From NCBI GenBank assembly GCA_030651575.1, contig JAUSFB010000066.1:1-64000 (forward strand): DNA of 64,000 nucleotides, in the 5' to 3' direction. The stretch comes from Phaeospirillum sp. Lineage in GTDB: Bacteria > Pseudomonadota > Alphaproteobacteria > Rhodospirillales > Magnetospirillaceae. Position numbers and translations under genes: made by a program. Shown here one piece after another: positions 9,733 to 17,640 of the stretch (positions are counted from its first letter, which is position 1; each line of letters begins with the position of its first letter). A model generated the notes under the pieces. It was given only the letters and a program-made list of their open reading frames with translations, had not been told where the DNA came from and searched no databases.

Positions 9733-10197
9733 ATGCCAGCGACTCGGCTACAATTCCAGGCGGCATTGCTGGAAGTGCTGAAAAACGCACTCGTCAGGGG
9801 CTGCCACATCGATACCGCTATCGAGGATTACCTGACGGTCGAAGGCATTGACGAAGACGATCCGGGATTGTGGTCAGAGCTGCACCACGGTTGTCATCGA
9901 CTGTTCCGCCTGATCGTCATCGACGGCGGGGTATCGGCGCCTGAGGCGTTGAAATTGCTGGCACGGCTTGGGCTGCTGCGGGACCTCCACGGCGAAATTT
10001 CGGTGGAATGGTTCGGCGATGGCCAGCCCTCCCGATCAGATATCGCTATTCGCTCTCTTCTCCAGACCCTCCGGCTTAGCGACCAGAACGAGGGGATCCG
10101 GTGGTGGCGCCTGTACACCATGCCGAAGACGAGGGAGGACCGGCCTGCTCATTCGGCCGGCGCAATGACGGCGGCGCAAAGCCCGGCGGAGTGCTGA
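9733..10197 (+). CDS. hypothetical protein, first of a three-gene unit
   Basis: The protein has about 154 residues and no family I recognise. It is mostly helical with a central LWSELHHGCHRLFRLIVIDGG segment, has no signal peptide and no membrane segment. An AGGG sits just before the ATG at 9733; a TTG at 9718 is in frame but its AAGGA touches it. Its stop overlaps the next start (TGATG), so the two are translationally coupled. Cytoplasmic location and function are open. Confidence 0.6.
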   Translation: MPATRLQFQAALLEVLKNALVRGCHIDTAIEDYLTVEGIDEDDPGLWSELHHGCHRLFRLIVIDGGVSAPEALKLLARLGLLRDLHGEISVEWFGDGQPSRSDIAIRSLLQTLRLSDQNEGIRWWRLYTMPKTREDRPAHSAGAMTAAQSPAEC

Positions 10198-10454
10198 TGA
10201 AAACCTTCTCGATTGAAGACACCCTCACCCATGAGGATTTGCAAAAGTTATTGGCAGTAAGCGGCCCGGTAGCCTTAAACCGGCATGAGGATGACCAATC
10301 CCGCTACAAGGTTGCGACGTTCATGGGAAGTGGAGTGTCAATAAAGCAGTATAGAGGATGTTTCTACGCCCAGAGACGTGATGGCATTGTTATAGCGCTT
10401 GGCTCGGATATTGATGAGCTTATTCATCACTTGCGGAAACTTGACGTTCTATGA
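10197..10454 (+). CDS. small hypothetical protein, translationally coupled
   Basis: The 85-residue protein begins MKTFSIEDTLTHEDLQKLL; its ATG overlaps the stop of the previous gene. The C-terminal half (GIVIALGSDIDELIHHLRKL) looks like a short helix-strand cytoplasmic fold. Local GC is clearly lower than in neighbouring genes, which may mean recent acquisition. I do not recognise the family. Confidence 0.55.
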   Translation: MKTFSIEDTLTHEDLQKLLAVSGPVALNRHEDDQSRYKVATFMGSGVSIKQYRGCFYAQRRDGIVIALGSDIDELIHHLRKLDVL

Positions 10455-10474
10455 ATTACTGAAGCGGCGGCCCC

Positions 10475-10687
10475 ATGAGTGATGAAGAATTATTAGCCCT
10501 TCCCCGTAGTCTCGTGCAGGCGGCGCTTCCTGAATTGGCAAGTGACGTGTGTATTGCTGCCTTGGATGCCGCCATAGCCTGCGCCGCCGAAGGCTCCTCG
10601 CTTGTCGAAACTGCCGCTAAATTGCGATCCATCTCGGATGATGCCGCGTTCGCGGCTAAGCTGATGTCTGACTACATTGACGAATAG
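10475..10687 (+). CDS. small hypothetical protein
   Basis: The 70-residue acidic, Ala-rich protein (MSDEELLALPRSLVQAALPE) lies 20 nt after the preceding gene in the same direction. It has no membrane segment or known motif and is predicted from composition to be all-helical. It probably belongs to the same unit as the two preceding genes. An RBS is weak (GCGGC before the ATG), so translation may depend on coupling. Confidence 0.5.
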   Translation: MSDEELLALPRSLVQAALPELASDVCIAALDAAIACAAEGSSLVETAAKLRSISDDAAFAAKLMSDYIDE

Positions 10688-10705
10688 AGAAAAATCGCCA
10701 GCCCG

Positions 10706-11539
10706 TCATTTCTGGTAAAACGACGCCATTCCTACATCACCCTCGGCGTTCATCCATGCCTTTCCTGCCGCTGCCACCAGGGACAGCGCCTCCAAGGCGC
10801 CGTCGGCCTCGCCCTTCTCGAAGTCGCCCTCGGTTTGGGCCATGGTGTTGGTGACGTGGGCGAAGCAGGCCACCGGGCAGAGTCGGGCACGGGAGAAGGC
10901 GTAGAGCGCAGCCGCCTCCATCTCGACGGCCAGGATGCCTGCCTCGCGATGGGCGGCGATGGCGGCTTCCGTCTCGCGGTAGGGAGCGTCGGTGGTCCAG
11001 GTCGCCCCCCGATGGACGGTAACCGGCGCGGTCCCGACCAAGGGAGTCAACCGCGCCAGCACCTCCGGATCGGCCTCGGCGAAGCGTGACGGCGGCAGGT
11101 AGTGGTAACTGGTGCCCTCGTCGCGAAGCGCCCGGTCGATCAGGATGAAATAGGGGCCATCCCCCACCGGCGTGATCTGCCCCGACGAGGTGATGCTGAT
11201 CAGGAAGCGGCAGCCGCTGGCGAACATCTGCTCGGCCAGCAGCACGGCGAACGGGGCACCGACGGCGCAGCCGACCACGCCAAACTCCAACCCATCCTGC
11301 TTGAACCGCCACATCTCGGTGTGGTAGCAGGCCCAGTGCTCGACCGCCTCGGCCCGCCCGGTGCGCTTGAGATGGCGCACCATGTCGCCATCGGGGTCGA
11401 GCAGGCAGATGGCGGGAACCTCGGCATGATCGAGGCCGCGCTGCCGCCGGGCCTCGCGCAGCAGATTGGCGGGCTGAAAGACGGAAGGGGCATCGGTGTC
11501 CTTGAGATCGAGGATCGGAGCATCCCGTCCAGTCATCAT
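10706..11539 (-). CDS. nucleoside phosphorylase (uridine/purine phosphorylase family)
   Basis: This 277-residue protein matches the PNP/UDP phosphorylase fold, which splits nucleosides with phosphate into a base and a pentose 1-phosphate. Visible marks are the glycine-rich GVVGCAVGAPFAVLLAEQM, the phosphate-loop-like FLISITSSGQI and the nucleoside-binding AVEMEAAALYAFSRA. It is the last gene of a minus-strand trio after two SAM methyltransferases; its ATG directly abuts the upstream stop. A salvage role for the adenosine or methylthioadenosine-type products of methylation is possible, but the substrate is not determined by what I see. Confidence 0.82.
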   Translation of the reverse strand: MMTGRDAPILDLKDTDAPSVFQPANLLREARRQRGLDHAEVPAICLLDPDGDMVRHLKRTGRAEAVEHWACYHTEMWRFKQDGLEFGVVGCAVGAPFAVLLAEQMFASGCRFLISITSSGQITPVGDGPYFILIDRALRDEGTSYHYLPPSRFAEADPEVLARLTPLVGTAPVTVHRGATWTTDAPYRETEAAIAAHREAGILAVEMEAAALYAFSRARLCPVACFAHVTNTMAQTEGDFEKGEADGALEALSLVAAAGKAWMNAEGDVGMASFYQK

Positions 11540-12151
11540 TCAAACCCTCCGCAGGCGGCAGAACTGGAACCTCTGGACCTTGCCGGCCGGGGTGAGATGG
11601 TCCTCGGTCATGGCGGCGACCGGCTCGAAATGCCGGGAAAATTCGGCGGCGAGGCCATCGGCGTCGTAGCGCCGGATCGGCAAGCCGCTGCACCGTTCGG
11701 GACCGTCGAGAGCGAAGGTGCCGACGATGGCCTGTCCGCCCTTGGGCACGGCGGCGGCCATGGCGGCGGCATAGGCGACCCGGTCAGCGGGATCGGAGAG
11801 GAAGTGGAACACGGCACGGTCGTGCCACAGGTCGAAGCGGGCCGGCGGCGTCCAGTCGGTCACATCGGCGACCAGCCATTCCACCTGGGCGGCCCGTTCG
11901 CCGAGGCGGTGCCGTGTTCGCTCCAGCGCCGCCGCCGCGATGTCGAGAATGGTGATTTTGGCCCAGCCGTCAGCCAGGAGATGATCGACCAGACGCGAGG
12001 CGCCGCCACCGACATCGATGAGCCGGGCATCGGAACTCAAGCCGGTGTCGCGGATCAGGGCCAGCGACGCGGACGGGCGGTCCTGGTACCAGCTGACCTC
12101 GGTCTCCGCCTTGTTCTCGTACACCCCTTGCCAATGTGCCTGCCGATCCAT
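11540..12151 (-). CDS. class I SAM-dependent methyltransferase
   Basis: The 203-residue protein starts MDRQAHWQGVYENKAETEVSWYQ, the entry signature of small methyltransferases of the thiopurine/tellurite-like group. The SAM site reads LIDVGGGASRLVDHLL, with acidic motif ILDIAAAALE and the later DRAVFHFL. The ATG at 12151 follows GAGAGGAAG. It sits 10 nt after the upstream methyltransferase and abuts the phosphorylase downstream. With an ArsR-type regulator divergent to the operon, methylation of a metalloid or thiol compound is an attractive but unproven role. Confidence 0.82.
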   Translation of the reverse strand: MDRQAHWQGVYENKAETEVSWYQDRPSASLALIRDTGLSSDARLIDVGGGASRLVDHLLADGWAKITILDIAAAALERTRHRLGERAAQVEWLVADVTDWTPPARFDLWHDRAVFHFLSDPADRVAYAAAMAAAVPKGGQAIVGTFALDGPERCSGLPIRRYDADGLAAEFSRHFEPVAAMTEDHLTPAGKVQRFQFCRLRRV

Positions 12152-12161
12152 TTGCTTCCTC

Positions 12162-12839
12162 TCATGGTTTCCTGGCCGCCATCGCGATGTAGGCCGCTCC
12201 GAACGTGGACATCCGCCCAAAATAAGGGTCGAAAGGCGCCACCAGCCGCGCCGCCCAAGCCCAGGGCGGGAAAAACACCGCGCCGCGCACGGCCTCCACC
12301 ATCAGCCCCGCCGCCGTCACCTCGTCCGCCAGCGATGCCGCGCTGCTGAAATGCGCCTGCCGCCACAGCCCTGCACCCAACCAGCCCCGAATTCGGCGAG
12401 CGGCCGCCCACGAACTCCATCGTCCCAATTCGCCGATCACCAGACGGCCGCCGCCGCGCAGAACCCTGACGGCTTCGCTCAGGGCGGCCCGACGGCCCTC
12501 GACCAGGCAGAGCACCGTGTTCATCACCGCGAGATCGAAGCTCGCCTCCGCGAAGGGCAACCGGCACCCATCGCCGATCAGGAACGAGGCTCCCGGCGTT
12601 ACCGTGCGAGCGGCGGCGATCATGTCCGGATCGGCATCGATGGCGGTGACATTCGCCCCCGCCACCACCAACCGGCCAGAGAGAGTTCCATCACCGCAGC
12701 CGATGTCGAGGACGCGCCGTCCCGGCAAGGGACCGGCGAGCCCCAGCAGCGCCTCAGACTCCAAGCGCTCGGTGATGTGGCCGAGTGGAGTAGAGCGCCA
12801 TGCCGCATAATGGGCCGGGCCGATGATGGTTCCGCTCAC
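12162..12839 (-). CDS. class I SAM-dependent methyltransferase, GTG start
   Basis: Motif I is VLDIGCGDGTLSGRL, with the acidic AIDADPDMIAAA and the post-motif LPFAEASFDLAVMNTVLCLVEG, all typical of class I methyltransferases. The GTG at 12839 is chosen because GGAGGA lies 9 nt upstream; longer in-frame versions run into the regulator's promoter. The C-terminus (FFPPWAWAARLVAPFDPYFGRM) resembles ubiquinone/lipid-type or metalloid methyltransferases, but I cannot name the substrate. It is the first gene of the operon divergent from the ArsR-rhodanese gene. Confidence 0.82.
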   Translation of the reverse strand: MSGTIIGPAHYAAWRSTPLGHITERLESEALLGLAGPLPGRRVLDIGCGDGTLSGRLVVAGANVTAIDADPDMIAAARTVTPGASFLIGDGCRLPFAEASFDLAVMNTVLCLVEGRRAALSEAVRVLRGGGRLVIGELGRWSSWAAARRIRGWLGAGLWRQAHFSSAASLADEVTAAGLMVEAVRGAVFFPPWAWAARLVAPFDPYFGRMSTFGAAYIAMAARKP

Positions 12840-12874
12840 GTAGCTACGTCCTCCGGGGATCGATATGTCGACCA

Positions 12875-12896
12875 TATTCAAGAGAGTTATTGAATA
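12875..12896. promoter_or_regulatory. candidate ArsR operator
   Basis: TATTCAA-N8-TTGAATA is a perfect inverted repeat with 7-bp arms between the divergent methyltransferase operon and the ArsR-rhodanese gene. ArsR/SmtB dimers commonly bind ATTCAA-type palindromes in their own promoters. Binding here would let one regulator control both directions. Confidence 0.7.
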
Positions 12897-12966
12897 GTAT
12901 GCTGCCATAGGCATGCCGTCAATGTTCGGGCATTCTTCCCGGACGAGGGGGCGGAGAGGGGCAGAT

Positions 12967-13677
12967 TTGGCCACCAGGACCAGTCCGAAATTGTCGATGC
13001 TGGAGCAATTCGCCAAGGTCGCGAAGGCGCTGGGCAATCCCCATCGCCTCGACCTTCTCGAACTGCTGGCCCAGGGCGAGCGCAGCGTGGAGGCACTGGC
13101 GGCGGCCAGCGGCCTCTCCTTCGCCAATGCCTCGCAGCACCTTCAGGTCCTGCGGCGGAGCGGCCTGGCCGTCTCGCGCCGGAACGGCCTCCACGTCCTG
13201 TACAGCCTGTCGGGCGACGATGTGCTTGCCCTGCTGGGCGCTCTCCGCCGGACGACGGAGCGGCATGTGGCGGAGATCGATCAGCTACTCCGCGGCTACT
13301 TCCACCAGCGGGATGCCCTGGAGGCGATCTTGCGGGACGATCTGATCGGGCGCCTGACGGACGGCTCGGTGACCCTGCTCGACGTCCGCCCGCCCGAGGA
13401 ATACGCCGCCGGCCATCTGCCGGGCGCCGTCAATATTCCGCTCAAGGATCTGAAGCGCCGCCTGTCGGAATTGCCGAAAGCAACCGAGGTGGTGGCATAT
13501 TGCCGAGGCCCCTATTGCGTCCTGGCCTACGAAGCGGTGGCGGCCTTGCGCGAATGCGGTCGGACGGCCCGGCGGATGCAGGACGGCTTTCCCGAGTGGC
13601 GAATGGCGGGCCTACCGGTTGAGACTGAAGATGCAATCGAGGCGACGATGACAGTGGCAAGGCCACCGTCACCATGA
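12967..13677 (+). CDS. ArsR-family repressor fused to a rhodanese domain
   Basis: Residues about 10-100 form an ArsR winged helix (AKALGNPHRLDLLELLAQGERSV, then LSFANASQHLQVLRRSGLAVSRR). Residues about 125-225 form a rhodanese domain (LLDVRPPEEYAAGHLPGAVNIP) with the active loop CRGPYC. Rhodanese Cys residues carry persulfide sulfur, so the fusion probably senses reactive sulfur or a thiol-reactive metal(loid) through that loop. The TTG at 12967 has GAGAGGGG upstream; an ATG at 12913 lacks a ribosome site and an ATG at 13000 is also possible. The operator candidate lies at 12875-12896. Confidence 0.82.
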   Translation: MATRTSPKLSMLEQFAKVAKALGNPHRLDLLELLAQGERSVEALAAASGLSFANASQHLQVLRRSGLAVSRRNGLHVLYSLSGDDVLALLGALRRTTERHVAEIDQLLRGYFHQRDALEAILRDDLIGRLTDGSVTLLDVRPPEEYAAGHLPGAVNIPLKDLKRRLSELPKATEVVAYCRGPYCVLAYEAVAALRECGRTARRMQDGFPEWRMAGLPVETEDAIEATMTVARPPSP

Positions 13678-13679
13678 TC

Positions 13680-13810
13680 ACACCGTCGCGGACGGTGATG
13701 GGCCTGGCCAGGGCCGCGAACATCTCGCGATTGCGGCTGCGGGGATTGGCGACGCGAATCCGGTCCACCGGAATGACATGGATGGCGTCGGCTTCCGCTT
13801 CGTCGTTCAT
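13680..13810 (-). pseudogene. remnant of a ParB/RepB-like N-terminal domain gene
   Basis: The frame begins MNDEAEADAIHVIPVDRIRV and NPRSRNREMFAAL, the opening of ParB-like plasmid-partition proteins, then jumps directly to RPITVRDG, skipping the usual NIANLGLK stretch. Beyond about 13683 it makes no family sense and lies under the convergent ArsR gene. I read it as an internally deleted, truncated gene left from a mobile element. Confidence 0.55.
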
Positions 13811-13950
13811 CACGCCAACTCACGCGGGGCGATACGCCGGGTCAGATCGAACAGGCGCTCCAGGGAGGTGAAGCGATAGGCGGCCAAGCCGATACCGTTG
13901 TCCTCGGCCAACCGATTGATTCTATTGCGGAGAGGGTTGGTCAGCGGCTC
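13810..13950 (-). pseudogene. C-terminal remnant of an unrecognised gene coupled to the ParB-like remnant
   Basis: An open frame reads TNPLRNRINRLAEDNGIGLA, then YRFTSLERLFDLTRRIAPRE and LA-stop. The stop overlaps the next start as TGATG, so it was the upstream gene of the same operon. Upstream of TNPLR the frame enters the candidate attachment repeat at 13927 and then a TAG. Its 5' part is missing from this window. The family is not recognised. Confidence 0.5.
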
Positions 13951-13971
13951 CCTTCCCTACGCCAATCTTCC
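13927..13971. repeat. candidate attachment-site repeat, left copy
   Basis: GCGGAGAGGGTTGGT (13927-13941), then CCTACGCCAA (13956-13965) and CTTCC (13967-13971), occur in the same order and near-identical spacing at 57341-57384, immediately upstream of a tyrosine integrase gene. The 15-base core resembles the reverse complement of a tRNA-Ser 3' end, but no tRNA gene is present. The repeat coincides with the break point of the remnant gene at 13810-13950. Confidence 0.55.
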
Positions 13972-14481
13972 AAATAAAACTGGCTCTACCGATAAGACGC
14001 GGCCTTGGATACCCCAAGGTTCCGCGCGGTTTTCGCATGTCTATGTGCTGACACGAGTCTGCCGGAAATCGGCTGACTTCTCTCTCCGTGGCGCCTTTCT
14101 CTCCAGACCTGTTGACACACCCCTCCGTATCAACAGGTCGGCAGCCTCCTGTAATTCAATGATATTTCCCGAATCACCGCACTGTGTAGTTTCCGGATTT
14201 TCGTGGGGAACCAGGGGACTCCCGGACCGGAATCCCGGCGGCGTATCAGCGGGATGCATATCGGTTATGACAATCTCTCGCTCGGCCGGATTTGTGGTGA
14301 AAGGTGCGTCCAGATGGATTCCTTCGCTGATCCATGGCACAACCACTGGACGCGCGGCCAGGAGTGGAAAGCCATCATGTCGATCACGTTGGAACGGGCA
14401 CAGCTGAACTCGAGTAACCTGCGAAAGGTGACCGCCACCGGCATCGTCGGCCTCATTGCCAAATTCCTTAGCTGACGAACC
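13972..14481. other. 510-base stretch without a convincing gene
   Basis: Several frames are open here on both strands, but none shows a ribosome site plus a recognisable domain. GC is lower near 14140-14190. It includes the upstream region of the nuclease pair, so a promoter for it is likely near 14420-14480, though no clear -35/-10 pair stands out. Confidence 0.35.
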
Positions 14482-14937
14482 ATGGCCCCTGCTGATGAAA
14501 TCGCGGCCTACACGGCGCGCCACGCCGGTCAGATCCGCGAGGTGGTCAACCGCAATGCCCTGGTCTCGCGCCTGGTGCTGCAGGGCTACAATGTCTATCT
14601 GCCAGTCTATGACGCCGGAATCGATTTCGTTCTTCACCGGGAGATCGACGACACTCTACTGAAGGTCCAACTCAAGAGCAGGTGGACCATTGACCGCAAA
14701 TACCTGGGCCGTGATTTGTGGATTGCCTTTGCAGATGCGAACGTTGGCGACTGGTATCTGATGCCCCACGACGAGATGGTCGACCTGGGGACGCGCATGG
14801 GCTTTACCGGCCAAGCGTCGTGGACCGAAAAGGGCCTCTACCATCGAGGCCCGCTGTCCCAGGCCATGCGCGAAATCTGCGAACCCTACCGGCTGCCGGA
14901 TGATGCCAACGCGGCAACCACGGCTGATCAAGAATAG
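14482..14937 (+). CDS. PD-(D/E)XK nuclease-like protein
   Basis: The 151-residue protein has a small restriction-nuclease-like core: RNALVSRLVLQGYNVYLPVY, then GIDFVLHREIDDTLLKVQLKSRWTID split over two strands, with the D and QxK arrangement of some PD-(D/E)XK enzymes. The rest (DLWIAFADANVGDWYLMPHD) fits the fold's later strands. It lies 24 nt before an AbiJ-like gene in the same direction, so the two probably act together in defence. The catalytic Glu is replaced by Gln in the usual ExK position, which could make it weak or inactive. Confidence 0.55.
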   Translation: MAPADEIAAYTARHAGQIREVVNRNALVSRLVLQGYNVYLPVYDAGIDFVLHREIDDTLLKVQLKSRWTIDRKYLGRDLWIAFADANVGDWYLMPHDEMVDLGTRMGFTGQASWTEKGLYHRGPLSQAMREICEPYRLPDDANAATTADQE

Positions 14938-14961
14938 ATATCTGGCGTTCCGGAGCCCAAG

Positions 14962-15960
14962 ATGCAGTTTAAAGAGCGCACCAGAATAGCTATCGCGGAC
15001 ATGATCTGCGGGAATTTTGATCAGGCGAAGTCCTTCTTTGTGTACCGAAGTAGCAGCTATCTGACGCGGTTCTTTCGGGACTGCGACACCGATTATGTCC
15101 ATGACGGCTCGACCAGGAATTATTGGGTTGCCGCGACCCTTGAAGAAATTCTCAACGAACCGCACCCCAGCGCCAACGTGCCGCCAGAGACGTTTGCGCG
15201 CGTGATCCGGACCTTAATGGACCAAGCGGACGCTACCAACGAGGGGCCAGAACGCCCTGGCGCGTTGGAAATGCTGAATTCCGCCGTGGCCCGGGAGGGG
15301 TTCGAGGCCTTCTATGCCGAGGATCGGCAGTGCTACCTGCGTCACGTCGCCACCAACACCATCGCTGTCGCTTCGCCCAATCCGCACCGCCCGTTCTCCG
15401 CCGCCGAGCAGAAGCGCCGAGAGCAGTTGCAGGCCTATCTCGACAAAGCATCCGAGGACGAACTGATCGAGGAGGTGCTGCTGCCGTTATTCCGCCAGCT
15501 CGGTTTCCATCGGATCACCGCTGCCGGGCACAAGGACAAGGCGTTGGAATACGGCAAGGACATCTGGATGCGCTATACGCTCCCGACCCAGCACATCCTG
15601 TATTTCGGGCTCCAGGTCAAAAAGGGAAAGCTGGACGCAGCAGGCATGAGCAAGGCCGGGACCGCGAACGTCGCCGAGATCCACAATCAGGTGACCATGA
15701 TGCTGGGCCACGAGATATTTGACCCCGAGACCAACCGGCGCGTTCTCGTGGATCATGCCTACATCGTGGCTGGTGGCGAAATCACCAAGGCTGCGAGGAA
15801 TTGGCTCGGAAATAAGCTGGACGCGGCCAAGCGCAGCCAGATCATGTTTATGGACCGTGACGACATTTTGAACCTTTACGTGGTTACAAACCTGCCGCTC
15901 CCCAATGGGGCTCTGCCACCAAAGCCAGACCCGTTTGACGACGGGGCGATCCCGTTTTAG
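14962..15960 (+). CDS. AbiJ-like N-terminal domain protein with a restriction-nuclease-like C-terminus
   Basis: Residues 1-65 (FKERTRIAIADMICGNFDQA then FFVYRSSSYLTRFFRDCDTD) match an AbiJ N-terminal domain of abortive-infection proteins. Residues about 170-300 look like a PD-(D/E)XK module, with EYGKDIWM, then YFGLQVKKGK and a following long helix (VAEIHNQVTMMLGHEI). The product has 332 residues. It may form a two-gene defence unit with the preceding protein. The assignment of both domains is from memory of motifs. It converges on the next gene with a 4-nt overlap. Confidence 0.6.
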   Translation: MQFKERTRIAIADMICGNFDQAKSFFVYRSSSYLTRFFRDCDTDYVHDGSTRNYWVAATLEEILNEPHPSANVPPETFARVIRTLMDQADATNEGPERPGALEMLNSAVAREGFEAFYAEDRQCYLRHVATNTIAVASPNPHRPFSAAEQKRREQLQAYLDKASEDELIEEVLLPLFRQLGFHRITAAGHKDKALEYGKDIWMRYTLPTQHILYFGLQVKKGKLDAAGMSKAGTANVAEIHNQVTMMLGHEIFDPETNRRVLVDHAYIVAGGEITKAARNWLGNKLDAAKRSQIMFMDRDDILNLYVVTNLPLPNGALPPKPDPFDDGAIPF

Positions 15961-16580
15961 TCCCAGCGGAAATCATCTCGGGTCAGATAGCTGGAGCCGA
16001 TGCCGACGGCGGCATGGAAGGCCGCTGCTTCAGCCTTTGAACATTCGACCGGGAAGAATTGCGCCCCGCTATGCAGGAGCCAGATCGTCCGGGTAATACC
16101 ATTGCCGAAATCAAGAAACGGCTTTGCCTCGAAACCCTTGCGCCACCGTCCGAGCCTGCTGGTCAGAAATCTGGCGTGGGTGATTTCCCAACGGAAAGTC
16201 ACTCTGGCTAATGGCACCGGGTTTTCGGCCCCGAGCGCGAAGCCCTTTGCAGCCTCCGCGAACTTGTAATCCCGTGTCCAATCATTTTCGCAGGCCAACA
16301 CGTCCGGGCGGCGGCCCGACAGCTTCCACATCCTCAGAAACTGCACGGTGTCACAGACAACCACTGCCCTATCCGCTGGCAGTTCGCCGTCCAGACGCAT
16401 ATGGGCCATCCCATCATCCCTGAGGGGGATCGGGCAGACTTGACGATCCCCAATCATGGGGAGTGAGCGGCACTCGAAAAAGGCCAAGACAGCACCTCTG
16501 ATGGAACGATACCCGAAAATAAAAGACCGTCCAGCAATAGGGCCACAGTGCTTTTTCTCCTGGGCGGATGTCTGGCTCAT
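15957..16580 (-). CDS. plasmid fertility-inhibition-factor-like protein
   Basis: The 207-residue protein has VVCDTVQFLRMWKLSGRRPD, DYKFAEAAKGFALGAENPVPLA and a C-terminal ITRTIWLLHSGAQFFPVEC segment, resembling FiwA/Pif-type fertility inhibition factors that block conjugation of other plasmids. Its ATG overlaps the upstream stop (ATGA), indicating coupling to the small gene at 16577-16960. Shorter starts at 16464 are possible. Family membership is recalled rather than verified. Confidence 0.5.
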   Translation of the reverse strand: MSQTSAQEKKHCGPIAGRSFIFGYRSIRGAVLAFFECRSLPMIGDRQVCPIPLRDDGMAHMRLDGELPADRAVVVCDTVQFLRMWKLSGRRPDVLACENDWTRDYKFAEAAKGFALGAENPVPLARVTFRWEITHARFLTSRLGRWRKGFEAKPFLDFGNGITRTIWLLHSGAQFFPVECSKAEAAAFHAAVGIGSSYLTRDDFRWD

Positions 16581-16960
16581 GCGCCCAGGTCAACTTCCAG
16601 AAACACCTGCCGCTGTTCCGCCCATTCCACCGGGAACGGCTCCAGCAACGCCCGCACGGTCAGTTTCTCGGGCTGCCGCCCAGCGAGAATCGCCTCGACG
16701 ATGTCGGGGGCCAGCAAGGTCAGGCGGAGGACGCGGCTGGCGAAGGCGCGGTCGACGCGTTCGGCCTTGGCCAGTTCGTTGATGGAGGCGTGGCGCCCCG
16801 ATTCCAGCAGGCGCCGCCAGCGGAAGGCGCGGGCCAGCGAGCGGACGATGGGGCTATCGACGGAAACGCGGGTCTCGGGATTGTACAGGCTGCCATCGGG
16901 CAGAACGATGCGCTTGCGCCCGCCGATACGGCGGAAGGTCACCTTCGCGGCCCGCATCAT
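16577..16960 (-). CDS. small helix-turn-helix protein of the recombinase-associated type
   Basis: From MMRAAKVTFRRIGGRKRIVL the frame continues to FRWRRLLESGRHASINELAK, VDRAFASRVLRLTLLAPDIV and ILAGRQPEKLTVRALLEPFP. This is the short protein usually found next to large serine recombinases and their DUF2924 helpers in alphaproteobacterial mobile elements; the middle is a helix-turn-helix. In-frame sequence above 16960 is unrelated and underlies the opposing exonuclease remnant. No recombinase is nearby, so this is a piece of a broken element. Confidence 0.6.
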   Translation of the reverse strand: MMRAAKVTFRRIGGRKRIVLPDGSLYNPETRVSVDSPIVRSLARAFRWRRLLESGRHASINELAKAERVDRAFASRVLRLTLLAPDIVEAILAGRQPEKLTVRALLEPFPVEWAEQRQVFLEVDLGA

Positions 16961-16964
16961 GGTG

Positions 16965-17615
16965 GAACCGCCCAGCGATCCCAAGTACCGCGACCAGAAC
17001 CGGCTGGCCAACGTGGTTCTGCCCGACGAGGCCCAATACGCGGCAGTGATGAAGGGCGAGGCGGTGGAACCGGAACCCATCAACGCCAAGCCGCGCAAGC
17101 CGTCCGCGGGTGCCCCAGCGCAGAACGCTCCGGCCTGGGGCACCGATGCCGCCCCGGCGCAGGCACCGCAACAGGTCGGCAGCGTGCCGTGGACTCAGCA
17201 GCCCCAGGCGGCGGCCCCGGTGGCCATGGCCTACCCGGCGCTGTGGGAGAACAAGGCGCTGGGCGTGTCGTCGTGGAAGGACGTGGTGAAGCGCGGCGTG
17301 GTGCTGTCCAAGCCGATCTATGCCGCTCAGCTTGCCCTCTATCAGGCGTACATGGATTTGCCCGCCCCGGCGCTGTTCACCGCGTTGAACCGCGACACCT
17401 GGGAAATTCATTGCGAGCTGGTGCCGTTCGACGCCGCCCTGGCCCAGACCATGAGCGACCGCGCCGTCCAGGTGGTACAGGCCAGCGACGCCCAGGAACT
17501 GCTGCCCCGTGCCGCCGCCGAACGGATATCGGTGGTCTGCCGCGGCGGCAAGACCTCGGCTGGCTGGCATTCTCCCTGCGCCTGGCAGGACCGCTGCTGG
17601 GGAGGTTGCCGATGA
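16965..17615 (+). pseudogene. 5'-truncated phage recombination/exonuclease gene
   Basis: The frame has no own start. Residues PKYRDQNRLANVVLPDEAQY to about 17220 form a Pro/Ala-rich tail as in phage single-strand DNA or ATPase proteins. From about 17245 (WENKALGVSSWKDVVKRG, then AAQLALYQAYMDLPAPALFT) it is the C-terminal half of a YqaJ/PD-(D/E)XK-like exonuclease with E-x-K intact, ending in a Cys cluster and QDRCW. It may itself be a fusion of two truncated genes. The left end coincides with the opposing gene's start at about 16960, marking a rearrangement junction. Confidence 0.55.
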
Positions 17616-17640
17616 GCGATATCACCCAGGTCATTCTTGC

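Noticed and set aside
11102-12349. 415-codon plus-strand frame across the methyltransferase/phosphorylase operon
   Set aside because: Antisense of three clear minus-strand genes; low-complexity Pro/Arg tail and no domain.
13898-14407. 169-codon plus-strand frame after the left repeat
   Set aside because: No ribosome site, no domain, and it starts inside the remnant gene and the repeat.
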